This document shows, piece after piece, positions 10,642-19,782 of a DNA stretch of 64,000 nt. The position numbers and the translations under genes are program-made. Source of the stretch: Burkholderiales bacterium (GTDB taxonomy: Bacteria > Pseudomonadota > Gammaproteobacteria > Burkholderiales > Burkholderiaceae_C). Under the pieces are notes generated by a model. That model was not told the DNA's origin. It did no database searches and was given only the letters and a program-made list of their open reading frames with translations. Location of the stretch: contig JAIOOS010000014.1 of the NCBI GenBank assembly GCA_021414305.1, positions 168,285 through 232,284 on the forward strand. Reading direction: 5' to 3'. The stretch's first letter is position 1. Every line of letters starts with the position of its first letter.

Positions 10642-11415
10642 ATGAAGGCGATCGTCCTCGCCGCCGGCCGCGGCAGCCGGATGCGTCCGCTCTCCGATGC
10701 GACGCCCAAGCCGCTGCTCGCGGTGCACGGCAAGCCGCTGATCGAATGGCACCTCGAGGCGCTCGCCGCCGGCGGCGTGCGCGAGGTCGTGATCAACACC
10801 GCCTGGCTCGAGGAGCAGATCGTCGCCGCGCTCGGCGACGGCTCGCGCTTCGGCCTGCGGATCGCCTACTCGATGGAGGGTCGCGACCACGGCGGCGCGC
10901 TCGAGACCGCGGGCGGCATCGCCAAGGCGCTGCCGCTGCTCGGCGACGTGTTCTGGGTCGTCTCGGCCGACGTCTGGGCGCCCGACTTCTGCTTCACCGC
11001 CGCGGCGCACGACGCCTTCATCGCCAGCGGCCGCCTCGGGCGCCTCTGGCTGGTGCCGAATCCGCACTTCCATCCGGGCGGCGACTTCGGCCTTGGTGCC
11101 GACGGCATGGGCCTGGCCGACAGCGCCGGCCCCGACGGCCAGCGCTGGACCTACGCCAACATCGCCCTGCTCCGCGCCTCGATGTTCGCCGGCATCGCCC
11201 CGGGCACGGTGGCGCCGCTCGCGCCGCTGCTCTACGCCGGCATGCGGGCCCGGCAGATCGGCGCCGAGATCTGGCGCGGCCGCTGGGAGAACGTCGGCAC
11301 GCCGGAGCAGCTCGCTGCGCTCGACGCCGCTCCGCCCGCGGCAACGGGATCGGCTACGCCGCCCGCTGGCGGCTCCGCTGCTTCCGATCGTGATTCCAGC
11401 GAACGAGGATCATGA
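10642..11415 (+). CDS. murU: N-acetylmuramate alpha-1-phosphate uridylyltransferase (MurU-like nucleotidyltransferase)
   Basis: Would convert MurNAc-1-phosphate and UTP to UDP-MurNAc in the cell-wall recycling route that bypasses de novo synthesis. The 257-residue protein starts MKAIVLAAGRGSRMRPLSDATPKPLL, the nucleotide-binding signature, and contains VSADVWAPDF and GRWENVGTPEQL. Its usual partner, the kinase amgK, is not adjacent; speD takes that place. The 3' end overlaps the convergent membrane-protein gene by 62 bases, so the last 20 residues (Ala/Ser-rich) are shared sequence. Another sugar-phosphate nucleotidyltransferase activity is possible. Confidence 0.82.
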   Translation: MKAIVLAAGRGSRMRPLSDATPKPLLAVHGKPLIEWHLEALAAGGVREVVINTAWLEEQIVAALGDGSRFGLRIAYSMEGRDHGGALETAGGIAKALPLLGDVFWVVSADVWAPDFCFTAAAHDAFIASGRLGRLWLVPNPHFHPGGDFGLGADGMGLADSAGPDGQRWTYANIALLRASMFAGIAPGTVAPLAPLLYAGMRARQIGAEIWRGRWENVGTPEQLAALDAAPPAATGSATPPAGGSAASDRDSSERGS

Positions 11416-12271
11416 TGCCCATCATGAACACGTAGAACACGCTGCAGCCGAGCGCCAGCCAGACGTAGATCTGCCGGTCGCTCGCCGCGGTGTCGCGCAC
11501 GACCGGGGCGCCGTTCTCCGAAGGAATCAGGCGCAGCAGCTGGGTGGCGGCGTCGATCGGCAACCCCATCTTGCGGAACTCCTGCGCCGCCGGCACCGCG
11601 ACCGCGCCGTCGGTCCGGCCGAGCAGCACGCTTCCCGAGCGGCTGGAGCGCTCGGCGAGATAGCGGTTCGAGTTGTCGACGCGGGTGACGAACGGCACCG
11701 GCTCGCCGTCGCGCCAATCCTTCGCGACCAGCGGCACCAGTGTGTATTCCGGCGTCGAGCCCGAGCCCTTGGTGAATGCCACGGTGCGCTGCCAGAGCAG
11801 GCGACCGTGCACCGAGACGTAGCCGTTGGCCGGCAGCGCGACCGGCGCCCCGCGCGCCAGCTCGAGGGGCTCGTAGCGGGCCGAGGCATCCTCGCGATGC
11901 TGGTGCTCGATCGCCCACCAGATCGCATAGCCGCCGATCCAGATCACGGGAATGGCGACCAGCGACGAGAGCAGCAGGCCGCGATTCGTCACCGGCGCGT
12001 TGGCGCCCGAGATTTCCGCCGCGGTCGGCAGCCCCTCGCTCAGGCCCATGCGGCGGGCGAGCGAATCGATCGCCCACCAGAGCGGCCCGACGACGACAAC
12101 GCTCGCGACCAGGGCGATCAGCATCGTCATCTTCTGCGAGTAGGCGCCGAACACGCTCTGCTGCGCATAGTTGATCCAGCCGATCGGGCCGGTCTCGGTG
12201 ACGGCGGCATAGATGCACACCGCCAGATAGCCGCCGATCAGGACGACGCGCGCAAGCCACTTGAAGATCAA
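11354..12271 (-). CDS. Uncharacterised membrane protein with four predicted helices
   Basis: A 305-residue protein I do not recognise. There are two N-terminal helices (VVLIGGYLAVCIYAAV and LIALVASVVVVGPLWWAI), a third (SLVAIPVIWIGGYAIWW), an extracytoplasmic or cytoplasmic domain of about 145 residues with strand-like VALPANGYVSVHGRLLWQRT, and a last helix (VWLALGCSVFYVFMMGIMIL). The start is the TTG at 12271, placed by the GGGAGGA just upstream and the signal-like N-terminus; no in-frame ATG is close. It overlaps the end of murU by 62 bases and lies 44 bases downstream of the aldo-keto reductase gene on the same strand. Confidence 0.6.
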   Translation of the reverse strand: MIFKWLARVVLIGGYLAVCIYAAVTETGPIGWINYAQQSVFGAYSQKMTMLIALVASVVVVGPLWWAIDSLARRMGLSEGLPTAAEISGANAPVTNRGLLLSSLVAIPVIWIGGYAIWWAIEHQHREDASARYEPLELARGAPVALPANGYVSVHGRLLWQRTVAFTKGSGSTPEYTLVPLVAKDWRDGEPVPFVTRVDNSNRYLAERSSRSGSVLLGRTDGAVAVPAAQEFRKMGLPIDAATQLLRLIPSENGAPVVRDTAASDRQIYVWLALGCSVFYVFMMGIMILVRWNHDRKQRSRQRAA

Positions 12272-12315
12272 GGGTCCTCCCTCGCCGGCGATCGAGCGTC
12301 GCCGTTCGACGATTG

Positions 12316-13296
12316 TCAGTCGGCGAGCGAGCGCGTCACCGCGTCGATGCGTGTCATCACCTCCGGCGTCAGCTTCGGCAGCACCGCGATCGCGCCCAGG
12401 TTCGATTGCAGCTGCTGCAGGGTCGAGGCGCCCGTGATCACCGTGGAGACGCGCGGGTTCTTCGCCGCCCAGGCGATCGCGAGCTGGGCCAGGTTCGCGC
12501 CGAGCTCGGCGGCGATCGGCTCGAGCCTGGCCACCGCGGCATTGCGCTCCGGATCGGTCAGTCCCTTGGCGAGGAAGCTCATGCTCTCGAGCGCGCCGCG
12601 GCTGCCGGGCGGCACGCCGTCGCGGTACTTGCCGGTGAGCAGGCCGCTCGCCAGCGGGCTCCAGGTGGTGAGGCCGAGGCCGACCGTGTCGTACAGCGGC
12701 GCGTACTCCTGCTCGACCCGCTGGCGGTGGAACAGGTGGTACTGCGGCTGCTCCATCACCGGCTTGCGAAGATGGTATTTCTCGGCCACGTCCCACGCTG
12801 CCTCGATCTCGGCGGCCGACCACTCGCTGGTGCCCCAGTAGTGCGCCTTGCCGCTGGCGATGATGTCGCTCATCGCCCAGACGGTCTCCTCGATCGGCGT
12901 GTGCGGGTCGGGCCGGTGGCAGTAGACCAGGTCGACGAAATCGAGCTGCAGGCGCTTCAGCGAGCCGTCGATCGCCTGCATCAGGTACTTGCGGTTGAGC
13001 GTGTCCTTGCGGTTGGCGGCGGCGCCGTCGCGGTCCAGGCCCCAGAAGAACTTGGTCGAGACGAGGTAGTTGAGGCGCGGCCAGCCGAGCGCCTTGAACG
13101 CCTCGCCCATCACGATCTCGCTCTGGCCCTTGGCGTAGACCTCGGCGTTGTCGAAGAAGTTGATGCCGGCGTCCATCGCCGCGGCGAGCATCTCGCGCGC
13201 CGCCGGCGCGCCGACCTGGTTGTGGTACGTGACCCACGAGCCGAGCGAGAGCTCGCTCACCTTGAGGCCGCTGGCGCCGAGACGACGGTATTCCAT
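12316..13296 (-). CDS. Aldo/keto reductase, voltage-gated potassium channel beta-subunit type
   Basis: NADPH-dependent carbonyl reductase. The 326-residue TIM-barrel shows the catalytic tetrad Asp49 and Tyr54 ([11 protein letters not shown]), Lys82 (STKFFWG) and His127 (VYCHRPD), plus the nucleotide-binding [16 protein letters not shown]. The opening [24 protein letters not shown] and the Phe-Trp stretch match the Kv-beta group (YghZ/AKR6/AKR14-like) rather than ordinary sugar reductases. Substrates are probably reactive aldehydes; none can be read from sequence. Confidence 0.9.
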   Translation of the reverse strand: MEYRRLGASGLKVSELSLGSWVTYHNQVGAPAAREMLAAAMDAGINFFDNAEVYAKGQSEIVMGEAFKALGWPRLNYLVSTKFFWGLDRDGAAANRKDTLNRKYLMQAIDGSLKRLQLDFVDLVYCHRPDPHTPIEETVWAMSDIIASGKAHYWGTSEWSAAEIEAAWDVAEKYHLRKPVMEQPQYHLFHRQRVEQEYAPLYDTVGLGLTTWSPLASGLLTGKYRDGVPPGSRGALESMSFLAKGLTDPERNAAVARLEPIAAELGANLAQLAIAWAAKNPRVSTVITGASTLQQLQSNLGAIAVLPKLTPEVMTRIDAVTRSLAD

Positions 13297-13385
13297 GTTG
13301 CTTGTTCCTTGTGCGTTCGAAAGACAGCGAACCGGCGAGGGTAGCGAATATCGACCGCGGCTGCGTCGGCCGCTACAGTGCGGGG

Positions 13386-14783
13386 ATGGACAGGGATGCC
13401 AGCCTCGAACCGTACCGGGCGCGGCGCGCCCGCCTCGCCGAAGCGCTGCGCCAGGGCGGCGGCGGCGTGGCGATCGTGCCGACCGCGCCCGAGCGCCAGC
13501 GCAACGGCGACAACGACCACCCGTACCGCCACGGCAGCGACTTCCACTACCTCACCGGCTTCGCCGAGCCGGGCGCCTGGCTGCTGGTCGAGGCCAGCGG
13601 ACGCAGCACCCTGCTCTGCCGGCCCAAGGACGTGGAGCGCGAGATCTGGGACGGCTTCCGGCTCGGCCCCGAGGCGGCGCCGGCGGTGCTCGGCGTCGAC
13701 GATGCGCTGCCCGTCGGCGAGCTCGACGCGGCGATGATCAGGAAGCTCGCCAACCAGCCGGCCGTCTGGGTGCCTTCGGCCACGCCGGGCCTGCAGGGCC
13801 AGCTCGAAGGCTGGCTGGAGCGCATCCGCGCCCGCGAGCGCCAGGGCGACGAGGCGCCGCGCGTCCAGCACGACCTCGCCGCGGTGCTCGCCGAGATGCG
13901 GATCGTCAAGGACGCGGGCGAGCTGGCGACCATGCGCCGGGCCGCGCAGATCAGCGCGGGCGCGCACGCCCGGGCGATGCGCTATTGCGCCGAGGCCTTC
14001 CGCCGAGATCCGGCCGCCGGCCTGCCCGAATACGTGATCGAGGCCGAGCTGCTGCACGAGTTCCGCCGCCACGGCGCCGACGGCCCCGCCTACGGCTCGA
14101 TCGTCGCCGCCGGCGGCAACGCCTGCGTGCTGCACTACGTGCCCTCGCGCACCGAGCTGCGCCCGGGCCAGCTCTGCCTGATCGACGCCGGCTGCGAGCT
14201 CGACGGCTACGCCAGCGACGTCACCCGCACGTTCCCCGCCGACGGCCGCTTCACGCCGGCCCAGCGCGAGCTGTACGACATCGTCGAGGCGGCGCAGGTC
14301 GCGGCACTCGCCGCCACCCGCCCCGGGGCGCGCCAGCGCGATGCCCACGCCGCGGCGGTTCGCGTGCTCTCGCAGGGCATGCTCGACACCGGCCTGCTCG
14401 ACCGCGACAAGGTCGGCGACGTCGACGCGGTGATCGAATCGGCCGCCTACCGCGCCTTCTACATGCACGGCACCGGCCACTGGCTCGGCCGCGACGTGCA
14501 CGACGTCGGCGACTACCACTCGGCCGACGAGGCGCCGGTCGAGCAACCCGACTGGCAGGGCGGCAAGGTCGTCAAGAAGCCCTCGCGCAAGCTCGAGCCC
14601 GGCATGGTGGTGACGATCGAGCCGGGCCTCTACGTCCGCGCCGCCGAAGGCGTGCCCGAGCGCTTCTGGGACATCGGCATCCGGATCGAGGACGACGTCG
14701 TCGTCAGCGAGCAGGGCTGCGAGGTCATCAGCCGCGGCGTGCCGGTCGCGGCTGGCAAGATCGAAGCGCTGATGCGCGGCTGA
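13386..14783 (+). CDS. pepP: Xaa-Pro aminopeptidase
   Basis: Dinuclear-metal peptidase of the pita-bread fold that removes an N-terminal residue before proline. The 465-residue protein has an N-terminal creatinase-like domain ([15 protein letters not shown]) and the metal ligands in [20 protein letters not shown] (two Asp), MHGTGHWLG (His), VTIEPGLYV (Glu) and IRIEDDVVV (Glu). The start is the ATG at 13386; the frame is open further upstream but without protein-like sequence. It is divergent from the aldo-keto reductase gene, and an MFS gene follows 47 bases later. Confidence 0.95.
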   Translation: MDRDASLEPYRARRARLAEALRQGGGGVAIVPTAPERQRNGDNDHPYRHGSDFHYLTGFAEPGAWLLVEASGRSTLLCRPKDVEREIWDGFRLGPEAAPAVLGVDDALPVGELDAAMIRKLANQPAVWVPSATPGLQGQLEGWLERIRARERQGDEAPRVQHDLAAVLAEMRIVKDAGELATMRRAAQISAGAHARAMRYCAEAFRRDPAAGLPEYVIEAELLHEFRRHGADGPAYGSIVAAGGNACVLHYVPSRTELRPGQLCLIDAGCELDGYASDVTRTFPADGRFTPAQRELYDIVEAAQVAALAATRPGARQRDAHAAAVRVLSQGMLDTGLLDRDKVGDVDAVIESAAYRAFYMHGTGHWLGRDVHDVGDYHSADEAPVEQPDWQGGKVVKKPSRKLEPGMVVTIEPGLYVRAAEGVPERFWDIGIRIEDDVVVSEQGCEVISRGVPVAAGKIEALMRG

Positions 14784-14830
14784 ACCGGCCGCGGCCGACG
14801 CGCCCGGCGAAGGCCGCTTAGAGTCGGCGT

Positions 14831-16015
14831 GTGCCTGTTTTCCTGATCTACGCCGCGTGCGCCTTCGCCAGCGGCTTCGCCCTTCGCCTCGTCGATCCGA
14901 TCGTCCTGCCGGTCGCCGCGCACTTCGCGGTCACGCCCGCGACCGCGGCGATGCTCAACACCGCCTACGCGCTGCCCTATGCACTGGCGCAGCCTTTCCT
15001 CGGCCCGCTCGGCGACCGCTTCGGCATGCAGCGGTGCATCCAGATCTGCATCGCCGGGCTGGCCCTCACGCTCGCGGCCGGCGCGTTCGCGAGCAGCTTC
15101 GCGTTCCTGTTCGCGACCCGGATCTTCGCCGGCATCTTCGCCGGCGGCCTGATCCCGCTGGTGCTCGCCGGCCTGGGCGACACCTACGCCATGACCGAGC
15201 GCCAGGTGATGATCGGGCGAATGCTGTTCGCGATCATTTCCGGGCAGATGCTCGGCTCCGTCGTCTCCGGCTTCGCCAACGTCGCCTTCGGCTGGCACAG
15301 CGCGCTAATCATCGCGTCGGCCGTCGGCACGCTGGCGGCGATCGTCGCCTGGACGGCGATGCCGGCCGCGGCCCAGCGCGACGCCTCGGTGCCGCATGCG
15401 TCGTTCGCGGCCCTCTACGGCCGGGTCTTCGCCAACCCCAAGGCGGCCTGGCTCTACGCCGCGGTGATGCTCGAGGGCGCGCTCTTCTACGGCCTGTTCC
15501 CGTTCATGAGCGAGCTGCTGGTCGCGACCACGGCGCGCGGCGGCAACGCGATCTCGATCGAGACCGGCATCGTGCTCGGCGCCTTCGGCATCGGCGGCCT
15601 GCTCTACGCGGCGAGCGTGCGCCGCCTGCTGCGCCTGCTCGGCGTGCGCCGGATGTGCCTGCTCGGCTCGGCCGCGGCCGCCGCCTGCTACGCCGCGCTC
15701 GCGATCTCGCCGCTCTGGTGGCTCGACGCGGCGGCGATGTTCTGTGCCGGCGTCGCCTTCTACATGCTGCACAACTCGATGCAGACCGAAGCCACCGAGC
15801 TCGCGCCTTCGGCCCGCGGTTCGGCGGTGGCCCTGTTCGCCTGCGGCTTCTTCGTCGGCCAGGGGCTCGGGCCGCTGGTCTTCGGCGGCCTGCTGCACGC
15901 GCTCGGGCCGCAGGTGGCGCTGGTGATCGTCGCCGCCGCGATCGTCCTCCTCGGCCGGGGCGTGGTCGCCCGCGTCATCGACCGGCCGCGCGTGGCGACG
16001 GCGCTCGCCGGCTGA
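14831..16015 (+). CDS. MFS transporter
   Basis: A 394-residue membrane transporter with about 12 hydrophobic segments. The loop GPLGDRFGMQR after helix 2 is the major-facilitator motif A. The opening resembles sugar-efflux or drug-export members (LRLVDPIVLPVAAHFAVTPATAAML). GTG at 14831 is used as start because it immediately precedes the first helix; no better ATG is in frame. The substrate is unknown and the neighbours do not help. Confidence 0.85.
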   Translation: MPVFLIYAACAFASGFALRLVDPIVLPVAAHFAVTPATAAMLNTAYALPYALAQPFLGPLGDRFGMQRCIQICIAGLALTLAAGAFASSFAFLFATRIFAGIFAGGLIPLVLAGLGDTYAMTERQVMIGRMLFAIISGQMLGSVVSGFANVAFGWHSALIIASAVGTLAAIVAWTAMPAAAQRDASVPHASFAALYGRVFANPKAAWLYAAVMLEGALFYGLFPFMSELLVATTARGGNAISIETGIVLGAFGIGGLLYAASVRRLLRLLGVRRMCLLGSAAAAACYAALAISPLWWLDAAAMFCAGVAFYMLHNSMQTEATELAPSARGSAVALFACGFFVGQGLGPLVFGGLLHALGPQVALVIVAAAIVLLGRGVVARVIDRPRVATALAG

Positions 16016-16040
16016 GCCGGCCGCGGGCGGCGCGGATGCC

Positions 16041-16595
16041 TCAGCCCGGCGGCTGCGGCACGCGCTGGAGCTTGCTCGTGTCGTAGCCCTGGCGGCCGAC
16101 GCGCTCGATCAGCCGCTGCAGCTCGGCCTCGGCCAGGCGCGGCGTGCGCGCCATGATCCAGACGTAGTCGCGCTTCTCCCGGCTGATGATCGTCGCGCTG
16201 TAGTCGTCGGCGACGTAGGAGACGCGGTAGTCGGCCTTGATCGGCCAGACGTACTGCTGGCCCCAGATCGCGCCGTCGCCGCCCAGCACGAAGCCGCGCG
16301 AGTGGTACTCCTTGGCCGCACCGTCGAACGCGTCGGCGCGAAACGAGAACGTCGTCGCGATCGAGCCGTCGGCCTCGAGCCGGTAGTTCTCCTTCGCCGC
16401 GTGCGCGCCCTTCTCGAGGAAGGTGGGAATGTTGGCGATCACGTACCAGTCGCCCATGAAGCGCGCGATGTCGACCTTCGGCGCGAGCTCGAGCGGCGGC
16501 AGGGGTTTCGCCGTCATCGCACCCTGGCAGGCGGCGAGGAGGGCGGCGGTGGCGCCGACGGCGGCGTAGAGGGCGATTCGTTTGCGGGAAGTCAT
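16041..16595 (-). CDS. blc: Outer-membrane lipocalin (Blc-like lipoprotein)
   Basis: A 184-residue lipoprotein (lipobox LAAC, Cys23) with the lipocalin signature GDWYVIANIPTFLEKGAHAAKENY and a C-terminal YVWIMARTPRL strand. Bacterial lipocalins bind fatty acids or lysophospholipids in the outer membrane and are often stress-induced. The gene follows the DUF1295 gene by 13 bases on the same strand. Lipocalin plus DUF1295 plus a cyclopropane-synthase-like gene recurs in proteobacterial membrane-lipid stress operons, which suggests a shared role in lipid modification or repair. Confidence 0.9.
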   Translation of the reverse strand: MTSRKRIALYAAVGATAALLAACQGAMTAKPLPPLELAPKVDIARFMGDWYVIANIPTFLEKGAHAAKENYRLEADGSIATTFSFRADAFDGAAKEYHSRGFVLGGDGAIWGQQYVWPIKADYRVSYVADDYSATIISREKRDYVWIMARTPRLAEAELQRLIERVGRQGYDTSKLQRVPQPPG

Positions 16596-16608
16596 CTCGT
16601 GCTCGGTT

Positions 16609-17391
16609 TCATGCGGCGCCCTTCGGCGGCCCGGGGAAGAAGGCGTTGGTGCGGCGGATGTAGTCGCGGTAGGCGGGGCGACGCTCGCCGATGTCCTTCT
16701 CGAGCAGGGCGACGCCCGAGACCTTCAGCAACAGCACGCTCATGATCAGCGGCGAGACGAAGCTCCAGCCGCCGAGCGGCAGCGCCATGGCGAAGAAGCC
16801 CCACCAGACGCAGAACTCGCCGAAGTAGTTGGGGTGCCGCGTGTAGCGCCAGACGCCCCGATCCATCACCTGGCCGCGGTTCGCCGGGTCGGCCTTGAAG
16901 CTCGCCAGCTGCTGGTCGGCAAGGGCGGAGAAGACGATGCCGAACAGCACGATCGCCAGGCCAAGGACATCGGGCCACGCCGTGCCGCGGTCGTAGGTGA
17001 AGACCGCGAGCAGCGGCGTCGAGACCGCCCAGGCGAGCACGGCTTGCAGCACGAACACGAGGTAGAGGCTCTTGAGCGGAAAGTTCGGTTCGTTGCGGGC
17101 GCGGATCGCCTGGTAGCGCCGGTCTTCGCCGTGCCCCCAGTTGCGCCACGACACGTAGGCGGCGAGGCGGATCGCCCAGGCCGCCGCCAGCACCGACAGG
17201 CCGACCGTGCGCAGGTTCCAGGGCGGATCCAGCACCCAGGCGTAGGCGATCGCCGGCGCGGCGATCATCAGCGACCACATCCTGTCCACCAGGCTCACGT
17301 CGCGCTGCTTCAGGCTGGCCAGCCAGGTGGCGAAGGCCAGCGCGCCGGTCACCGCCGCGCCGGCGAGCGCGGCACGCTCGAAGGGACTCAT
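16609..17391 (-). CDS. DUF1295 (steroid 5-alpha-reductase-like) membrane protein
   Basis: A 260-residue polytopic membrane protein. The C-terminal part has the fold signature GVWRYTRHPNYFGEFCVWWGFF and IGERRPAYRDYIRRTNAFFP, typical of DUF1295 and the wider steroid-reductase/isoprenylcysteine-methyltransferase superfamily. The reaction in bacteria is not established; a reduction of a lipid substrate with NAD(P)H is plausible. Its ATG overlaps the stop of the cyclopropane-synthase-like gene (ATGA), so translation is probably coupled. Confidence 0.85.
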   Translation of the reverse strand: MSPFERAALAGAAVTGALAFATWLASLKQRDVSLVDRMWSLMIAAPAIAYAWVLDPPWNLRTVGLSVLAAAWAIRLAAYVSWRNWGHGEDRRYQAIRARNEPNFPLKSLYLVFVLQAVLAWAVSTPLLAVFTYDRGTAWPDVLGLAIVLFGIVFSALADQQLASFKADPANRGQVMDRGVWRYTRHPNYFGEFCVWWGFFAMALPLGGWSFVSPLIMSVLLLKVSGVALLEKDIGERRPAYRDYIRRTNAFFPGPPKGAA

Positions 17392-18467
17392 CGGCCCGCC
17401 GCGCCCGACGCCGCGGCGTGCGACCGCGGCTCGAACAGGTAGTGCGAGACGCGCCAGCACTCGCCGCCCTCGTAGCCGAACAGCTCGGCGCAGGAGAGGA
17501 AGAACAGGCGCCAGCGCATCCACCAGGTGGCCGCGTGCTCGGCGCCGTAGGTCTGCTCGAACAGCGGCCAGAGCGCGGTGCGATTCGCGTCCATGTTCGC
17601 GAGCCAGGCTTCGGAGGTCTTCGCGTAGTGGCGGCCGTTCCAGCGCCAGCGCTGCACCAGCTTCAGGTCGTTCTGGAACCGCAGCGCCAGGTCGTCGCTG
17701 GGCATCATGCCGCCGGAGAAGAAGTGGCGGCTCATCCAGTCGCTGGCGTCGCGGTCGACGAAGGCGTACGGGGTCGAGCGATGCACGAACACGTGCATGA
17801 AGAAGCGCCCGCCCGGGGCCAGCCAGCCGGCGACGCGGCGAAAGGCCTCGGGCCAGTTGCGCAGGTGCTCGAACATCTCGACCGAGACGACGCGATCGAA
17901 GCGCTCGTCGCTGGCGAAGTGGTTGAAGTCGGCGGTGACGACGCGCACGTTGCCCAGGCCGCGCCGCGCCGCCTCGGCCTCGATGAATACGCGCTGCGAG
18001 TGCGAGTTCGAGAGCGCGGTCACTTCGCTCTTCGGGTAGTGCTCCGCCATCCACAGGCTGAGCGACCCCCAGCCGCAACCGAGCTCGAGGATGCGCTGGC
18101 CGTCGGCGAGGCCGGCGCGCTCGCAGGTCGTGGCCAGGGCCGCCGCTTCGGCCTCGGCGAGCGTGGCGGTGCCTTCGTCCCACTGGCAGCAGCTGTACTT
18201 GCGGTGCGGTCCGAGCACGCGGGCGAAGAAGTCCGCCGGCACCTCGTAGTGCTGCTCGTTCGCCTTCTCGGTCAGGAGGGCCACCGCCGAAGACGAGAGC
18301 GTGGCGAGGAAGTCTTCCGCGATCCGCGCCGACCTCTCGGCATCGCCGTCGCCGATCTCGGCCAGCCGCTCCTTGAGGAGCCGGCGGATGCCGAGGCGCA
18401 CGACGCGGTCGGGGACGAGTTCTTGCTCGACCCAGTTCAGGGCCAGATTGCTGCCGCGTGATGTCAT
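17388..18467 (-). CDS. Cyclopropane-fatty-acid-synthase family SAM methyltransferase (coclaurine N-methyltransferase-like)
   Basis: A 359-residue methyltransferase. The SAM pocket is ILELGCGWGSLSLW (about 123-136), and the EQHYEVPADFF and KYSCCQWDEG stretches mark the cyclopropane-synthase superfamily. The YEVP and YSCC variants are closer to the plant/bacterial coclaurine N-methyltransferase-like branch than to E. coli Cfa, so a methyl transfer to a lipid or an amine is possible. The start is the ATG at 18467 (MTSRGSNLALNW); 44 upstream codons are open but not protein-like. It is the first gene of a three-gene operon with DUF1295 and lipocalin, and divergent from the ketoacyl synthase trio. 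Confidence 0.82.
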   Translation of the reverse strand: MTSRGSNLALNWVEQELVPDRVVRLGIRRLLKERLAEIGDGDAERSARIAEDFLATLSSSAVALLTEKANEQHYEVPADFFARVLGPHRKYSCCQWDEGTATLAEAEAAALATTCERAGLADGQRILELGCGWGSLSLWMAEHYPKSEVTALSNSHSQRVFIEAEAARRGLGNVRVVTADFNHFASDERFDRVVSVEMFEHLRNWPEAFRRVAGWLAPGGRFFMHVFVHRSTPYAFVDRDASDWMSRHFFSGGMMPSDDLALRFQNDLKLVQRWRWNGRHYAKTSEAWLANMDANRTALWPLFEQTYGAEHAATWWMRWRLFFLSCAELFGYEGGECWRVSHYLFEPRSHAAASGAAGR

Positions 18468-18561
18468 GCCGGAATGGCCTCGATGGAACCCAGGTGCCGA
18501 CCCATACGCAGGAAGGGCGCGACTGGATGCTGGCGATAATCGGGCTCGATTCTTGCCCTGG

Positions 18562-19782
18562 ATGTCCGTGCCGCAGCGACTCTCCCCTCTCAGGATCACT
18601 GCCTACACGACAACGACGGCCGCCGGCATCGGCAAGAAGGCCCTGCTGGCGGCGTTCGAGGGCGGGAAGACCGCCCTGCGAGCCAACGACTTCGGTCCGG
18701 ACCGGCTCGACACCTGGATCGGCCGGGTCGGCGCCATCGAATCGACCACCCTGCCCAAGCCGCTCGCCGCCTGGGACTGCCGCAACAACCGGCTCGCCTG
18801 GCTCGGCCTGGTCGCCGACGACTTCATCGACGCGGCGCATGCTGCCCGCGAGCGCCACGGCGCGGCCCGGGTGGCGCTGGTGCTCGGCACCTCGACCTCG
18901 AGCATCGGCGCCACCGAAGACGCCTACCGCAGCCTCGACGGCGAAGGCGGGTTTCCCGCAGGCAACCGCAACCCGCGGGTCCACACGCCGCATTCGCTCG
19001 CCGCCTTCGTGCACGAGGCGCTCGCCCTCGAAGGGCCCTGCCTCACCGTCTCCACCGCCTGCTCCTCGAGCGCCAAGGTGTTCGCCGCGGCCGAACGGAT
19101 GCTGCGCCTCGGCCTCGCCGACGCGGCGATCGTGGGCGGCGTCGACACCTTGTGCGGCAGCGTCCTGTTCGGCTTCAACGCCCTGCAGCTCGTCTCGCCT
19201 GGCCCGTGCCGCCCGTTCGACGCCGGGCGCGACGGCATCAGCATCGGCGAGGCGGCCGGCTTCGCCCTGCTCGAGCGCATGCCCGAAGGCGCCGGAGGCG
19301 ACGGCCTGGCCCTGCTCGGCTACGGCGAATCGAGCGACGCGCACCACATGTCGACGCCGCATCCCGAAGGCCTGGGCGCCGAGCTCGCGCTCGACGACGC
19401 GCTGGCGCGCGCCGGTGTCGACGCCGCCGACATCGACCACATCAACCTGCACGGCACCGCCAGCGCCAAGAACGACGAGGTCGAGGCGGCGCTGGTGGCG
19501 CGGCGCTTCCCGGCCCGTACCCACGCCAGCTCGACCAAGGGCTTCACCGGGCACACCCTGGGCGCGGCGGGCATCGTCGAGGCCGCGGCCAGCCTGCTGG
19601 CGATCGAGCACGGCTTCCTGCCCGGCATGGCGAACACGCGGACGCTCGACGCCGCCTGCGGGCCGCAGATCCGGATCGAGCCGGCCCGCGGCCCGGTTCG
19701 GCTCGCGCTCAGCAACTCGTTCGGCTTCGGCGGCAACAACTGCGTGCTGGTGTTCGGCCGCGGCGGAGAGCGGCGGCCATGA
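18562..19782 (+). CDS. Beta-ketoacyl-ACP synthase (FabF/KS type) of a small specialised cluster
   Basis: A 406-residue thiolase-fold condensing enzyme. The catalytic residues are Cys167 (STACSSSAK), His297 (NLHGTASAKND), Lys326 (STKGFTGHT) and His331, with the C-terminal NSFGFGGNN loop, so it should be active in decarboxylative condensation. The start is the ATG at 18562; 18535-18540 reads GATAAT, a possible -10 box. Its stop overlaps the next ATG (ATGA). The following gene encodes a chain-length-factor-like partner, as in aryl polyene and xanthomonadin-type pathways, so I doubt a housekeeping FabF/FabB role. Confidence 0.88.
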   Translation: MSVPQRLSPLRITAYTTTTAAGIGKKALLAAFEGGKTALRANDFGPDRLDTWIGRVGAIESTTLPKPLAAWDCRNNRLAWLGLVADDFIDAAHAARERHGAARVALVLGTSTSSIGATEDAYRSLDGEGGFPAGNRNPRVHTPHSLAAFVHEALALEGPCLTVSTACSSSAKVFAAAERMLRLGLADAAIVGGVDTLCGSVLFGFNALQLVSPGPCRPFDAGRDGISIGEAAGFALLERMPEGAGGDGLALLGYGESSDAHHMSTPHPEGLGAELALDDALARAGVDAADIDHINLHGTASAKNDEVEAALVARRFPARTHASSTKGFTGHTLGAAGIVEAAASLLAIEHGFLPGMANTRTLDAACGPQIRIEPARGPVRLALSNSFGFGGNNCVLVFGRGGERRP

